Assembly: GCA_905221605.1 (NCBI GenBank)
Contig: CAJNDS010002764.1
Span: 155,001-219,000, forward strand
Direction: 5' to 3'
Origin: Symbiodinium natans
Taxonomy: Eukaryota > Sar > Dinophyceae > Suessiales > Symbiodiniaceae
DNA: 64,000 nucleotides
Position numbers and translations under genes: made by a program. The notes below the pieces were generated by a model. It saw only the letters and a program-made list of their open reading frames with translations, made no database searches and was not told where the DNA came from. This document shows, piece by piece, positions 27,301 to 36,246 of this stretch. Numbering within the stretch: the stretch's first letter is position 1; the number at the start of each line of letters is the position of its first letter.

Positions 27301-30300
27301 TCCCCGTGTTGGAGAGCAACAGCGAAGCTCCCCGCCTCAAACGGTCAGAAGCAACTATAAGAGGAAAACTTGAAAATACACTGGTCCATGGTCTCAAGTG
27401 CCCAGACTGTCTTTCTCTGCAATACCAGTATCTTGCCTTTACTGAGCAAAGCCAGTTCTGTAAGCGTGCGCAACATGCCTCCCCGCCGGACTTTGCGGCC
27501 GCCCGGAAGGAAGGCATGTGGCCCAATCGTTGTCGAGGCACAGCACACGCATTGAAGGGTGACAAATACAAGCAGGGGCCCTTTACGCTTTCCCAGGCTG
27601 GGATGTGTAGAATTGTGTCTTGGGAGGAGTCCGAACACCAGAAATGCTTGTGTCCTAGATGCGCCAGAGAGGGCGGATGGGGGACTCTTGCTGTGAGGCC
27701 AAGAAAAATAATTTTGCTCCTCTCCTCTCCTCTCCTCTCCTCTCCTCTCCTCTCCTCTCCTCTCCTCTCCTCTCCTCTCCTCTCCTCTCCTCTCTCTCCT
27801 CTCCTTTCCTCTCCTTTCTCCTCTCCTCTCCTGCAAGCGCATTTGGGGCGTTGCGGAGGCTACGAGATAGGTTGAAGCTCCGAAAGCGAATGCGGACAGG
27901 TTTGTGATTGCAAGCTGGCCCAAGACTTTTCCGGAAATCTTTGTTCTTGGTTCTTGGTTCCTGCCGTGCTTTTCAACACTGGGACAGTGTTAATTACCAC
28001 TGGGCCAGTGTTAATTAACACTGTCCCAGGCTCAGAAAACCAAATTATGGAGCTTTTGTCTTTGAGCGTGGGTTGGGGGGGGGGGGAGGGGAGGGGGGGG
28101 TACAATATGTACATATATATAGTTATATACATATACATACACGTATACATATACATGTACATGTACATGTACAGACTGTTTTGTTTATTCTGTTATGAAC
28201 ATCTAGGGGTATATGCATATACAACTATGTATTCCAATACGAATGTATACACGTCGCATGTACTTGGTTGTTTTGCGTTACTTGCATGCACATGGATAAA
28301 AGTATAGGCAAGCAAACTTGGGATGTTTCCCCTTACAGAGCCTTACAGGTGGAACGTGGTCCTCTCCCTGCCATCTGCCTCGGACAGCGGCTGCATCGTC
28401 TACAAGCGCCTCGGCTTCCTCGCGCGCGCCGGAGTTTTTTGATTCAGGCTTTTGGGATGCCGGGAGTTTCTGCTGAAAGGAGGGGATCGCAGCTGCCCGA
28501 AGCTCCTCAGATGCTTTAGTTTGCAGTAGTATCCCCTCATAGTCCCTCTATCGTTCTATCAGAATATCACCCCAAAGCCCTATACTAATCATTCCCTGGA
28601 TTTTAGTAGGGAATGCTGGCATTAAGGCCCTGTATATATATATATATATACACCCTTTAAGGCATTTCATAGGGTACGTCCTTCCCCCATTCCCTACTAA
28701 GGACCAGCCATATTACTCCCTAAACCCTAAAACCCTAAACCCTAAACCCTAAGCCCTAAACCCTAAACCCTAAACCCTAAACCCCAAACCCCAAACCCAA
28801 AACCCTTTTTGGAGCCCAGGTACCCAGCCGAAGCAGAGGAGGAGGACGCGTGCTCCGTGGAGATGCTCGGGCATGAAGAAGTCAGAAGAGGCCAATGACT
28901 TGGTAGCCCAGTGGTACCCTTTACTTTTTGTGCAACCAAAAATGGGTGCCCTTATTGCAGTATGGTTACTGGGCTACCAGGGGCTTTAGGGTTTAGGGGT
29001 TTACTCCACATAGGCATCTATGTCTACACAACTCACTACCCCAACATACCGAGTCTTTGTCTCAACTCACGTCTGAGCCGGTCCGAGTTAGAGAGAGCAG
29101 CACCAGCTTCAAGGGATTCCCCTTAAAATGCTCCCAACATGGCCCTTTATATGCCCTAAAAAAGCCCCAAAACCCAAGGGTACGACCTGAAGGGTCCAAG
29201 GTAAAACCCTTAGACAGCTGAGGATAGCTGGTCTCACCTTGAAGATCCGGCTCTTCACGGTTCTCACCAACCTCCTGCCCCGCACGCTCCTGCAGTGTGT
29301 GCAGCCCACCTTCATGGTGAGTAGAAACCCTCAACCCCTGAACCCCTAAGCCCTAAATCCTAAACCCTAAGCCCTAAACCCTAAACCCCAAACCCTCAAC
29401 CCCTGAACCCCTAAACCCTAAACCCTAAACCCAAAAAACCCTCAACCCCTGAACCCCTAAACCCTACACCCCAACATCCACAGCCCGAAAAACCTCCAGG
29501 AGTTCGTTGGAATTCGGAGGGCAGTTGGCAGCGCTTGGAGTCCCCAAGCCCCTAAGCCCTGAAACCCTGGGTTTAGGGTTTAGTTTCGGGTTAGGGTTCA
29601 GGACGTAGGGTGTAAGGTTTAGGGTTTAGGGTTTAGGGTTTAGGGTTTAGGGGTTAGGGTTTAGGGCTTCGGGTGGTTCAACTCTTTCGTTCACCGCTTT
29701 CTTCGAGGTTCTTCGTGGTGGGGATCGAGTACCTCCTGTCGGTGACGAAGATCGAGGACCTGATCTTGAATAGCCTGGCGCTGATGGCGCCTTTCCTGTG
29801 GACAAGCTCCAAGCACGCTCCACCCCCCAAGAGCACCCCGAAACCCTTTCCCCTGTAGGTGCTCTTAAGGGAGAGGCTCCCTAAGCTTCCCCAACATGCC
29901 TACCCCAATGAACCCCCCCCCCTTCCTGAAGACCTGAAGAACTCTATAATCATCCTATAATCCCCACAACAAAGGCCCCCCCAAGAAGCTCCCAGCCATG
30001 CTTTCTACTGGGTTTGTTTGGGGATTTTAAGGATGCTTGGGTGCTTTGCTGCCTCCGGTGTTACGGTCAGAGCGCCTTGGGTTGCTCAGGTTCGGGTTTG
30101 GGGGCCTACCGGAAACCCTAAACTCTAAACACCCTAAAGCCCTTCAACAAAACCCTGAAGCCCTAAACCCTTGAACCCTTAAACCCTAGGGTCCGAGGCA
30201 CCGGAAAGCTCTGAGGGTAGCTACATGGTCCCTTCATAGGGGCCCTTAAAAAGGGGACCCCTTATGTATCCATTAAAAAACCCCGTAAAACACCCTTTAA

Positions 30301-32664
30301 AGACGGAAGGGACCCCACATTAAGGGCCCATGAAACCCCGAAACCCTAAACCTTAAACCTAAACCCTAAACCCTAAACTCTAAACACTAAACCCTAAACC
30401 CTAAACCCTAAACCCTAAACCCTAAACCCTAAACCCTAAACCCTAAACCCTAAACCCTAAACCCTAAACGAACCTCAGAAACCCAAGGTATTGGTGACCA
30501 TCGACGAGATGCTCTTCGTGGCCTTCACGGGTGAGCAGAACGCCATCTGGATTCAGAACTGCGAGCCTCTCGAGGGGACCTCCTTCAAGTGGCTGGAGCC
30601 TCTGCTTTGCGGTTTAGGGTGTAGGGTTTAGGGTTTAGGGTTTAGGGTTTAGGGTTTAGGGTTTAGGGTTTTGGGTTAGGGGTTGAGCCTGAACTGTTAA
30701 GGGTTTAGGAAGTTTGCACGGTGTGCAGAAACCCTACACCTCATACCCTAAACCCCACCAACTCCCGGCTTCGCAGACGTGAGCCTCGTTCGGCGATTGC
30801 CTGAATCCAGGGCCTAGTATAGGGGCCTATTGGGCATCTTTGGGCAGTTTGCTTCTCTAAGCTCCTGTATGGCGCGTGCGACAAGTGTTCTCCCATGTTC
30901 AGCTGCACAGTTGGACGTGCGCACGGCAGGCCTCACAAAAGACATCACGTGCAATCTCAGTTTGAACCGCATGGGATGTCTCTCAATGCTACATAGTCTC
31001 ACACGAGTGAAGCCCACCACCCCAAACTCCCGAACCTTGCTCGGACAATGTTGCTCTGCATTCTAGGGCCATGAGCGATGCGGCGTATTCAGTATATTCC
31101 GTATACTTTTTGCTACAAGTCCCCCCCCCCCCTCCCAAAGAAAAAACAAGGAAAAACATAAAAAAAACTAAAAACCCAAAGAACAAAAGAAGCAAGAAGG
31201 GGGCGGAAAGGACTGGCTGCTGTCTGCGACGCACATGCCCGTCGGCCTGCTCATCTTCGTTCCCATCACCGCCACGCTGGCGGGGTACATCCTGAACCAC
31301 GTGACGATGATGGCCCTGCAGGCCTGCCTTAGGAGAGAGCGGATTTAGGGTAGAGGCGGGGTTGAGGTGGGGTTTAGTAGGGCTTCTAGTAGGTTTGGGC
31401 TCAAAAGCAGGGTTCAAGAGGGAGCTGAGGGTTGTTGTAGAGCTCAGCCCGAACAGAAGCTGCCGAATCCTCTTCGAAGATTCCATTTTGAAACCCTGGT
31501 GTGAGACCTTCCATTCACCCAAACACGTTCGCCTAGGCTCAGGCAACGTCCTGCCTCTGTGACCTCAAGGCAAGTTCAATGGGGTGTAAGAAGCCCCACA
31601 AAACCTGGGCTTTTGGGGGTGTTCTGATGTCGAAGCGTGCGTCCTGCAGTGACTTGGGCTTCTCATGAAGCTCATGAGTGGTGCGGGAGCGATTTTCTCG
31701 ATGATTGTTGTTAAGCGCCGCCAATGTCATGGCTTGTGGTGCAGCTCTGGGCCCTAAACGATCTAAGCCCCGGAACGATGGCCTTCCGAGAAATTTTTCT
31801 TCTTGCCACTAAACCCCTGAGCACCTGAAAGCCCTCCAATGCCACCCTAAACCCTAAACCCTAAACCCTAAACCCTAAACCCTAAACCCTAAACCCTAAA
31901 CCCTAAACCCTAAACCCCAAAGACCCTGAATCCCAACCATCCCGCTACTGAACCCCTGAAAGACCCCTAAGCCCCAGCAAGCGGCGAAAAAGCTCCTTCA
32001 AGAACCCTGCTGGTTGTTTTCTTCGACGATCCTAAGCCCTAAGCCTTTCTGAGTTAGCTTCTGGGAAATCCCTACACCCCATTTTCTTCTGGCCCCATCA
32101 TGAAGCACGCTGGATGGCGACTTCAAAGCCCAAAGCCCTAAACCCGAAGCCCGGAATCAAACCCTGGAACCCTGTAGCCCTGAACCCCCCCAATCCTCTA
32201 AAGCCCGAAAACCCGAAACCGGAATCCCCAAAAGACATATTAAAAAAGTGAAAGAAAAACATAAAATATATTGAAACAAAAATAAAATATGATCATAAGC
32301 AGCATCCATCAGAGGGCGACTCCTGCTTCGCGCCCCGATTCCTGGCTGGGCGCCTGGCGGCCGCGGCCTCCCTGTGAACGCCGGAGTTCCGTGGATCGGA
32401 TCCAGCTGACCCAAGGGTTTAGGGTTTTTAGGGTTTAGGGTTTCGGGCTTGGGGTTTAGGGTCTGCGGTTTACCGGGGAGATCTTTGCAAGTGGGCGCCG
32501 GGCGTTTGGGGTGCCGGGAATTGCGCGAGCGGTTTGATAGGGAACGGAGGTTCCCTCTTAGGCGCCCACTTGCAGAGCCACCCCCCCCCCTTCCGAGCAA
32601 GCTTGCGACGAAGCTCGTCTTGCATCTGATCTGGTCGAGCGCTCGGCCCAAGTGCATCTCCTAG
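248..32664 (+). CDS. Multi-exon polytopic membrane protein, unrecognised family (5' end outside window)
   Basis: Exons read by eye: 248-355, 520-642, 1528-1599, 2183-2314, 2462-2514, 3389-3460, 28349-28433, 28815-28880, 29218-29316, about 29500-29540, 29708-29786, 30488-30611, 30777-30811, 31211-31321, 32315-32373, 32598-32664 (TAG stop 32662). Phases agree at most joins; the 29.5 kb exon is the weak one. Donors are GC (after 642, 1599, 2314, 3460, 29786, 31321), GA (after 355) or GT. Visible pieces include a hydrophobic stretch TFLIIILFLWGLASV (exon 3389), TKIEDLILNSLALM followed across an intron by VLVTIDEMLFVAFTGEQ, and a membrane segment PVGLLIFVPITATLAGYIL (exon 31211). This looks like an uncharacterised dinoflagellate integral membrane protein; I assign no function. 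About 1.3 kb of coding sequence covers 32 kb. The start codon is not in the window; the last exon is chosen because its phase joins exon 32315-32373 and leads to a stop. Confidence 0.68.
3148..3262. mobile_element. MITE-like inverted repeat, GTTGGATGTTCCCCCTT family
   Basis: Left arm TAAGTTGGATGTTCCCCCTT at 3151-3170 is matched as an imperfect inverted repeat by the right arm ending near 3260, with further pairing into TAACAGCCCTTAA / TTAAGGATTGTTA. About 115 bp, no coding capacity. Its right end reads CTTATAAG and abuts the first copy of an exon start (GACCTTCC at 3263), so the element end could supply a 3' splice AG. Resembles a non-autonomous DNA transposon or introner. Confidence 0.6.
3260..3416 (+). 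repeat. Telomere-like array flanked by a 31 bp duplication of an exon start
   Basis: The 31 bp beginning AAGGACCTTCCTCATCATCA occurs at 3260-3290 and again at 3386-3416. Between them lies an array of CCCTAAA/CCCCTAAA units (about 3293-3383). The second copy is the start of the coding exon 3389-3460; the first copy is truncated where the array begins. Confidence 0.85.
6000..9790. repeat. Three tandem copies of a 1.4 kb higher-order unit
   Basis: Copies at about 6000-7414, 7415-8829 and 8830-9790 (third diverged and incomplete). Offset is 1414-1417 bp: for example CATTTCGAACCTTGATATCA recurs at about 6001, 7416 and, with changes, 8831. Copies 1 and 2 are nearly identical; one visible difference is an extra AGT in the AGTACTAGTACC tract. 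Built from the hairpin repeat family, so it is a higher-order repeat made recently. Confidence 0.8.
10180..10212. repeat. TA dinucleotide microsatellite
   Basis: Run of TATATA of about 30 bp inside the hairpin repeat region. Confidence 0.9.
11600..13165. repeat. Tandem repeats around GACACTGCTTGCGATTTGTC
   Basis: A 38-60 bp core, GGGGACACTGCTTGCGATTT then GTCATTTTGGGAGCTCAGTT, recurs irregularly from about 12,330. From about 12,740 it becomes a regular unit of roughly 148 bp (cores at about 12,740, 12,889 and 13,037) that includes CCAATTCTCAGAAAACATAG. Two reverse-oriented single cores lie near 11,600-11,690. The 10,850-11,600 stretch before it holds only telomere-like degenerate words such as GGTTTAAACCCT. 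Confidence 0.8.
13175..18070. repeat. AT-rich satellite (TTAATTAAA)n with GC-richer spacers, left block
   Basis: Long runs of AATTAATTAAATT interrupted at roughly 400-490 bp intervals by two GC-richer motifs: GAGGTGTTTCCTGAGGATCA leading to AAAGAATCTATCCGACAATT, and GGTCTGGAATTGAAGGGGTC leading to ACTCCTCAGGAAACACCTCG. CTCAGGAAACACCTC and GAGGTGTTTCCTGAG are exact inverted complements, so each higher-order unit can form a long AT-rich stem. A third recurring motif is ATTTCTTCGAATTCAATTAA. No genes. Confidence 0.92.
18071..18871 (+). other. Non-satellite island between satellite blocks, with a MITE and short exon-like ORFs
   Basis: Contains the tail GTACTAACAACAGCCACGAC, a MITE (separate entry), and two short open stretches: one reading YVSLSSDDSDEAMEEAEG (about 18,490-18,600) and one with a membrane-like stretch LLVILSCVIAAAGGLGI (about 18,645-18,700). 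They are in different frames and lack clear joins. May be a gene fragment or intron sequence. Ends in telomere-like words directly at the assembly gap. Confidence 0.35.
18279..18405. mobile_element. MITE/introner of the CTGTTGGTTAGTAGGGAATG family
   Basis: Left end TGCTGTTGGTTAGTCGGGAA and right end ATTCCCTGCTAACCAACAGT are inverted copies. The interior carries AGGTACCCTATATAAACCCT and a TA microsatellite. Same family as the elements at 28.6, 41.5 and 57.9 kb. Confidence 0.78.
18872..18971. other. Assembly gap (100 N)
   Basis: One hundred N. The left flank is telomere-like sequence and the right flank is satellite, so the true distance and order are unknown. Confidence 1.
18972..21160. repeat. 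AT-rich satellite (TTAATTAAA)n, right block
   Basis: Same higher-order structure as the left block, including the paired CTCAGGAAACACCTC / GAGGTGTTTCCTGAG motifs. Its last few hundred bases (about 20,700-21,225) repeat 17,600-18,140 almost base for base, down to the tail GTACTAACAACAGCCACGAC and the CTCTCTCATATATATATA run. Confidence 0.9.
21301..21645. repeat. Telomere-like words, about 106 bp tandem repeat, and long C/G runs
   Basis: Three copies of CCAACCCACAACCACACCAC followed by AGG and a G-run, then CCCTAAACCCCAAACCCC. Flanked by a C-run near 21,283 and G-runs near 21,598-21,616. Strong G-quadruplex potential on alternating strands. Confidence 0.8.
21800..23060. repeat. Complex tandem repeat around CCCAGACCCTATTCCCATAC
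   Basis: Diverged units containing TTTAGGCTGAAACCTAGTCC, CACTAAAGGCATTTCACTAA, AGCCCAGACCCTATTCCC and TACTTTCAACGAATATTG recur across 1.2 kb. One 147 bp stretch at 22,158-22,304 is repeated at 22,808-22,954 with no difference seen. Confidence 0.8.
23140..23330. repeat. CTCCGTTG/CGGTG short tandem repeat
   Basis: Irregular repetition of GCTCCGTTGCTCCG and GCTCCGGTGC. Overlapping short ORFs in all frames are translations of the repeat. The following 23,340-24,700 is mixed, mostly AT-rich DNA in which I recognise nothing. Confidence 0.75.
24811..25150 (+). repeat. 56 bp direct repeat, two exact copies
   Basis: CTGGGCTGCCCCACATTGGG and the 36 bases after it occur at 24,811-24,866 and 25,095-25,150. 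A second shared phrase, CCGGAAAAGTTxCCACTATT, occurs near 25,195 and 25,321. Confidence 0.85.
25509..25735 (+). repeat. About 50 bp tandem repeat (TTTTGCCAAGACAAAAACCTT)
   Basis: Four to five copies of a unit reading CCGCCGCGCGTTTTGCCAAG then ACAAAAACCTTACCACAAGC, ending where the GA tract begins. Confidence 0.8.
25736..27265 (+). repeat. 1.5 kb polypurine (GAGAGAGG)n tract
   Basis: Almost pure purine on the + strand, with scattered C and T. Composition shifts from GGGAGAGA to GAGGAGGA to GAGAGAGAGGA. Very long ORFs on both strands (up to 638 codons on the minus strand) are Ser/Leu/Pro or Arg/Glu translations of the repeat. Confidence 0.97.
27716..27832 (+). repeat. (CTCCT)n pentanucleotide tract
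   Basis: About 115 bp of CTCTCCTCTCCT. It is pyrimidine-rich on the + strand, opposite in strand bias to the GA tract 450 bp upstream. The stretch between them (27,266-27,715) is unique DNA with no recognised gene. Confidence 0.95.
27976..28030. repeat. Perfect hairpin, 18 bp arms
   Basis: CTGGGACAGTGTTAATTA pairs exactly with TAATTAACACTGTCCCAG. The loop contains CACTGGGCCAGTG, itself a palindrome. Small non-autonomous element or structured RNA site; unknown role. Confidence 0.75.
28602..28700. mobile_element. MITE/introner, TTAGTAGGGAATG family
   Basis: Left end TTAGTAGGGAATGCTGGCAT and right end CCCATTCCCTACTAA are inverted copies; interior has a TA run and ATAGGGTAC. Lies in the intron between exons 28349-28433 and 28815-28880. 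Confidence 0.75.
28903..28982. mobile_element. 80 bp inverted-repeat element (TGGTAGCCCAGT)
   Basis: TTGGTAGCCCAGTGGTACCC at the left is matched in reverse by GGTTACTGGGCTACCA at the right. It sits just 3' of the donor at 28,880. It may be a short introner-like element of another family. Confidence 0.6.
30336..30470 (-). repeat. Telomere-like (CCCTAAA)n array before exon 30488
   Basis: Over a dozen CCCTAAA units, nearly perfect at the 3' side, end 17 bp before the acceptor. The next intron begins with the opposite strand motif: donor G|GTTTAGGG at 30,612 followed by (TTTAGGG)n to about 30,672. Confidence 0.95.
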
Positions 32665-32919
32665 CAAGGCCACCTGACCGCGCCGGATGCCAGATGTTGC
32701 AGTGATGTAATATAGGGGGTCGGAAGAATTGCTAATGGTATTCCCTTACGGCCCCTTTTCATTACACTCTCAGAATCCCCGCCCCCCCCCCCAAAAAAAA
32801 AGAAAAATAAAAACATAATCCCGGCTTACCGTTCGTTGCACAGCATGGAAGTAAGGATCAGCACCTCAACCTCCTAACCTTCGCCCTCAAAAGCCCCAGG
32901 AAACCCTGGCCCCTAAACC

Positions 32920-33062
32920 CTGAGCTCGAAACCCTAAACCCTAAACCCTAAACCCTAAACCCTGAACCCTGAACCCTGAACCCTAAACCCTAAACCCTAA
33001 ACCCTAAACCCTAAACCCTAAACCCTAAACCCTAAACCCTAAACCCTAAACCCTAACCCTAA
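32920..33062 (-). repeat. Telomere-like (CCCTAAA)n array 3' of the membrane-protein gene
   Basis: About 20 units of CCCTAAA with a few CCCTGAA variants. The surrounding 32,665-33,990 has poly-C/poly-A tracts, CCCCAAA words and short inverted repeats but no exon I can support; a weak coding-like stretch lies near 33,570-33,640. Confidence 0.95.
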
Positions 33063-33991
33063 ATACACACCTTACATCCGAACAAGCCCTAGATTCCCTC
33101 CCCCGCCCACCCCGAATGGCATCAGGTCTGTGGCCCCTGTTGCTCGGGATCACAACTTTTTACCCGTCGAACCACCGGGTGGGCGGCTGTCAGGGTGAGG
33201 CGTTCGGGGAGTTAGAGGCTCGGAGGTGTTGAGGGGATGAAGGATCTGTAGTAGTCTAGAGGCTTTTTCAGAGGCTTGGGGGTGGAATAGCCCCCTTGGA
33301 GCAGCCCCCCCCCCCCCACCGGTTTTTCTCGGTCGGACCTCCAAAGGACGCGACGACCTGCGGAAAGAGTCCCCCACCCCCCAACCCCCAAACCCAACAC
33401 CCTAAATCCTAAACCCCAAACCCCAAACCCTAACACCCTAAAACCCTAAACCCTCAACCCTCAACCCTGAATCCTGAACCCTGAATCCCGAACCCTGAGC
33501 CCCAAACCCTAAACCCTAGACCCTAGACCCCAAACCCTAAACCCTGAGATGAGGACTCCCGCCATGTTGCCCGCACTTGTCCGTACGGCCTCAAGGACCT
33601 CGCAAAGCTCGAGCCTTCTTGCATCCCTGCACCAACCACCTAAGGCTCTTCCCTAACACCCATAATCTAGGGTTCGGAATAAAGTACTTATCGTATTCCC
33701 TTGGGTCCCTTTACCTATTCTAATCATTCCTGCCGCTATGTTACCCTATACCCTCAAAATCCTCCACCTACTCCAAGCTCTTGGGCTCCAGCCAGAAAGG
33801 CCTCGCCCCCCCACTCAAGCCCACACCCTGGGAGCCCCGCCCTTTCGATCACCAGAGGACCCCAAGGCCTCCTATGCGAAGCCCTAAACACTAAATCCCC
33901 AAATTTTGCTGGGGTCATATACCCTCTACACCCCTAGTCCCCTATCAAGGTATATGGACCATAAGCCCTAAAGGCTTCGAAGTTCGAAGCC

Positions 33992-36214
33992 ATGGCCGGG
34001 GATCTCGCCTCAACCACGCCACTGGCAACGCCGCTGGCGACGCCGCTGGCGACGCCGCTGGCGACGCCGCGGCGCAGTGCGCTCCAGACCGGTGGCCGGG
34101 CTTTAGGAGGTCCAAAGGTGGGGGGTTTAGAGCTTAGGGAGGTTTGGGGGTCCCAGGATTTGGGGGAGTTCTAATGGGGTTTAGAGATTAGGGAAGCTTT
34201 AGGAGTTTAAGGGTTTGGGGGAGTTCTAAGGGAGTTTTGAGCTTAGGGGGTTTTAGCGTCTTGGGGTTGAATTAAGGCTTTGGGTGGTAGGTTAGGTAAT
34301 TTCAACGCTACGCGACCCGCCTCGGCCCGGCCCAGCGCATGCGCGTGAGCATGGATAAGGGTTGGGTTGAGGGTTGAGGGTTGAGGGTTCCGGGTTTATG
34401 GTTTATGGTTTGGGGTTTGGGGTTGAGGGTTAGTTTAGGGCTCAAGGTTCACGCTTTGGGGTTGAGGGTTTTTTTGGGTTTAGGGTTCGGCTTGGAGTGA
34501 TCGTAGGGTTGAGCGGGAGGTGGGGAGGGGAGGGGGGGGAGGGGGTGGGGGGGAGGGGGGAGGCCTGGTGGGGGGCGGGGTCGGTAGGGGGGGGGGAGAG
34601 GGGCCCTGCTGGCTTCAACTGCCTCTGGTCCTGGCGAACCGTCCGCTTGCGGACCCCGGTTTCCCAGGGGGGGGGGTACCCATTTGAGGCCAAAAAAAGG
34701 GGTCCGAAAAAGGGCTTTGGGTGTGGGGGGAGGATTTGGAGGGGGGTGCCTGTTCTGACAACCTATACACCTCCGGCCCGAGGCCTCGGCGGATTAGTAC
34801 GGTAGGGTCCCCCTTCGTGGGAGTGCTGTTGATCACAGAAGGGGGATATCTTAAGGGGTCTTGCAACCTTGTTTGGAACCCCTTTCAGACATTGGTAGAG
34901 ATAAACGCAACCCTAAACCCCCAACAAAGCCAGCTGTAAACCCGCAACACTCGCATCCTTTTTCACGGATATGCGAGTTGCGGCCCCTCCCGCCTGGCGC
35001 GGACGAGAAGAGACAATCTGGAGTGACAGAGCCCAAAACTCGCCTTTAAGGCGTCCCACTCCTCTCCTAGGAGGCGAAGATAGCGTGCAACCCAGACGTA
35101 AAGCTCCGGCCAGCACTGCAAAAGCCCTCGTGAAGAAGGCCAAACGGGACCCCCCGCCTGCTGACCTTGGTACGATATGACGTCCTTGTGTGCACCAAGA
35201 ACCTGCCTGTATGGAAGCCCATGACACGTGCTGAGAATCGCTAAGGCGAAGGCTGCTCCAACAAGATGTCAAAACTGCCCCAATGAAGAGGCGTCAAGAA
35301 GGAGAACCCATGTCCAGCAGCAATTGTCTTTCTAAGACAGCCAAAGCAAAAAGGAGCGCGCGGTCCCCAAAATTTGCACTCTGTAGAGTCTCAGAAGCTC
35401 TAGACCCAAGAGGGTTGTATGGGAAGTGATGTAGTACCCTGAGTATGGTCGCTTAATTTACGATACTCTACAGAACAAGAGCACGACAAAGAGCGAAGCT
35501 CCCACCTCCCCCCTAGCAGCTTCCAATCACCCAAAGCAAGCTTCCGAACTTGCCGGTTCGAAGAAGAGCGTGAGCACCTGAACCCTATGAGCCCTACACC
35601 CAAAGCCCAAGACTCTCAACCCAAAATCCCAAACCCAAAACCCAAAACCCAAAGCCCAAAACCCAAAACCCTAAACCTAAACCCAAAACCCTAAACCCCA
35701 CACCCCCAAGCAAACCCGAAAGAGAGAGAGTCAGAACGAAAGAGAGCTCAGGTGGCGAGGCCGTCCTCCTCGGCCCCTTGGTTTGAGGGGTTTTGTGGGG
35801 GTTATTCTTCCGGTGCTGCGGAGTGGGCTCTTAGAAGCTCAGCGAAAACGGGTTAAGGGGGAGGGGGGGGGCATCAATGGAGCATCCAAGGCGGCGTGCC
35901 CACACGCCTGGAGGCGAAGTTCCAGAAGGCTAGGGCTTCATGGGTAGCTTTTGATTTGGTCCCTTCTTTGGGCCCTTCTTGAAAAGGTGCCGTACTATGT
36001 CTCGGACCCAAAAGGGGCCCTGATTTAGAGAATTGCCCTCATGCATTCAGACCCTCTCTATCCGAAGAGAGTAGGAGTACATCACGAGACGTTGAGATGA
36101 AGATGGCCTTTCGTCTGCCTTTGAAAGCCGTTGAGACCTCCCAACCAGGACAGCCCACCGTAACCCCAAACCCCAAACCCCAAACCCCAAACCCCAAGCC
36201 CAAAACCCCAATCC

Positions 36215-36246
<32 letters not shown>

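Larger units (their letters stand above)
3461..28348 (+). other. 24.9 kb GC-AG intron filled with satellites
   Basis: Upstream exon ends ...GTG TG|GCGCCC at 3460 and the next begins TTACAG|G TGG at 28349. Joining them restores a Trp codon and the reading frame, so everything between is read as one intron of 24,888 bp. No convincing exon of this gene lies inside. It contains, in order: AT-rich unique DNA, the GTCCAGGTGTCTTA hairpin repeats, GACACTGCTTGCGATTTGTC repeats, the TTAATTAAA satellite with an N gap, telomere-like and G-rich tracts, a CCCAGACCCTATTCCC repeat block, CTCCGTTG repeats, and a 1.5 kb GA tract. Inference depends on both flanking exons belonging to one gene; transcripts are needed for proof. 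Confidence 0.55.

Noticed and set aside
25655-27571. ORFs of 522-638 codons on the minus strand and 373 on the plus strand
   Set aside because: They are Ser/Leu/Pro or Arg/Glu translations of the GA tract; all frames are open because the repeat lacks T-starting codons on one strand and stops on the other.
30336-30470. Chromosome end
   Set aside because: CCCTAAA arrays here are short, internal, and occur in both orientations between exons of the same genes; none is at the window edge.
32598-32660. Alternative frame QACDEARLASDLVERSAQVH for the last exon of the membrane-protein gene
   Set aside because: Attractive composition, but the phase of exon 32,315-32,373 (ends CT) requires the other frame, which reaches a stop at 32,662. 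Kept as a possibility only.
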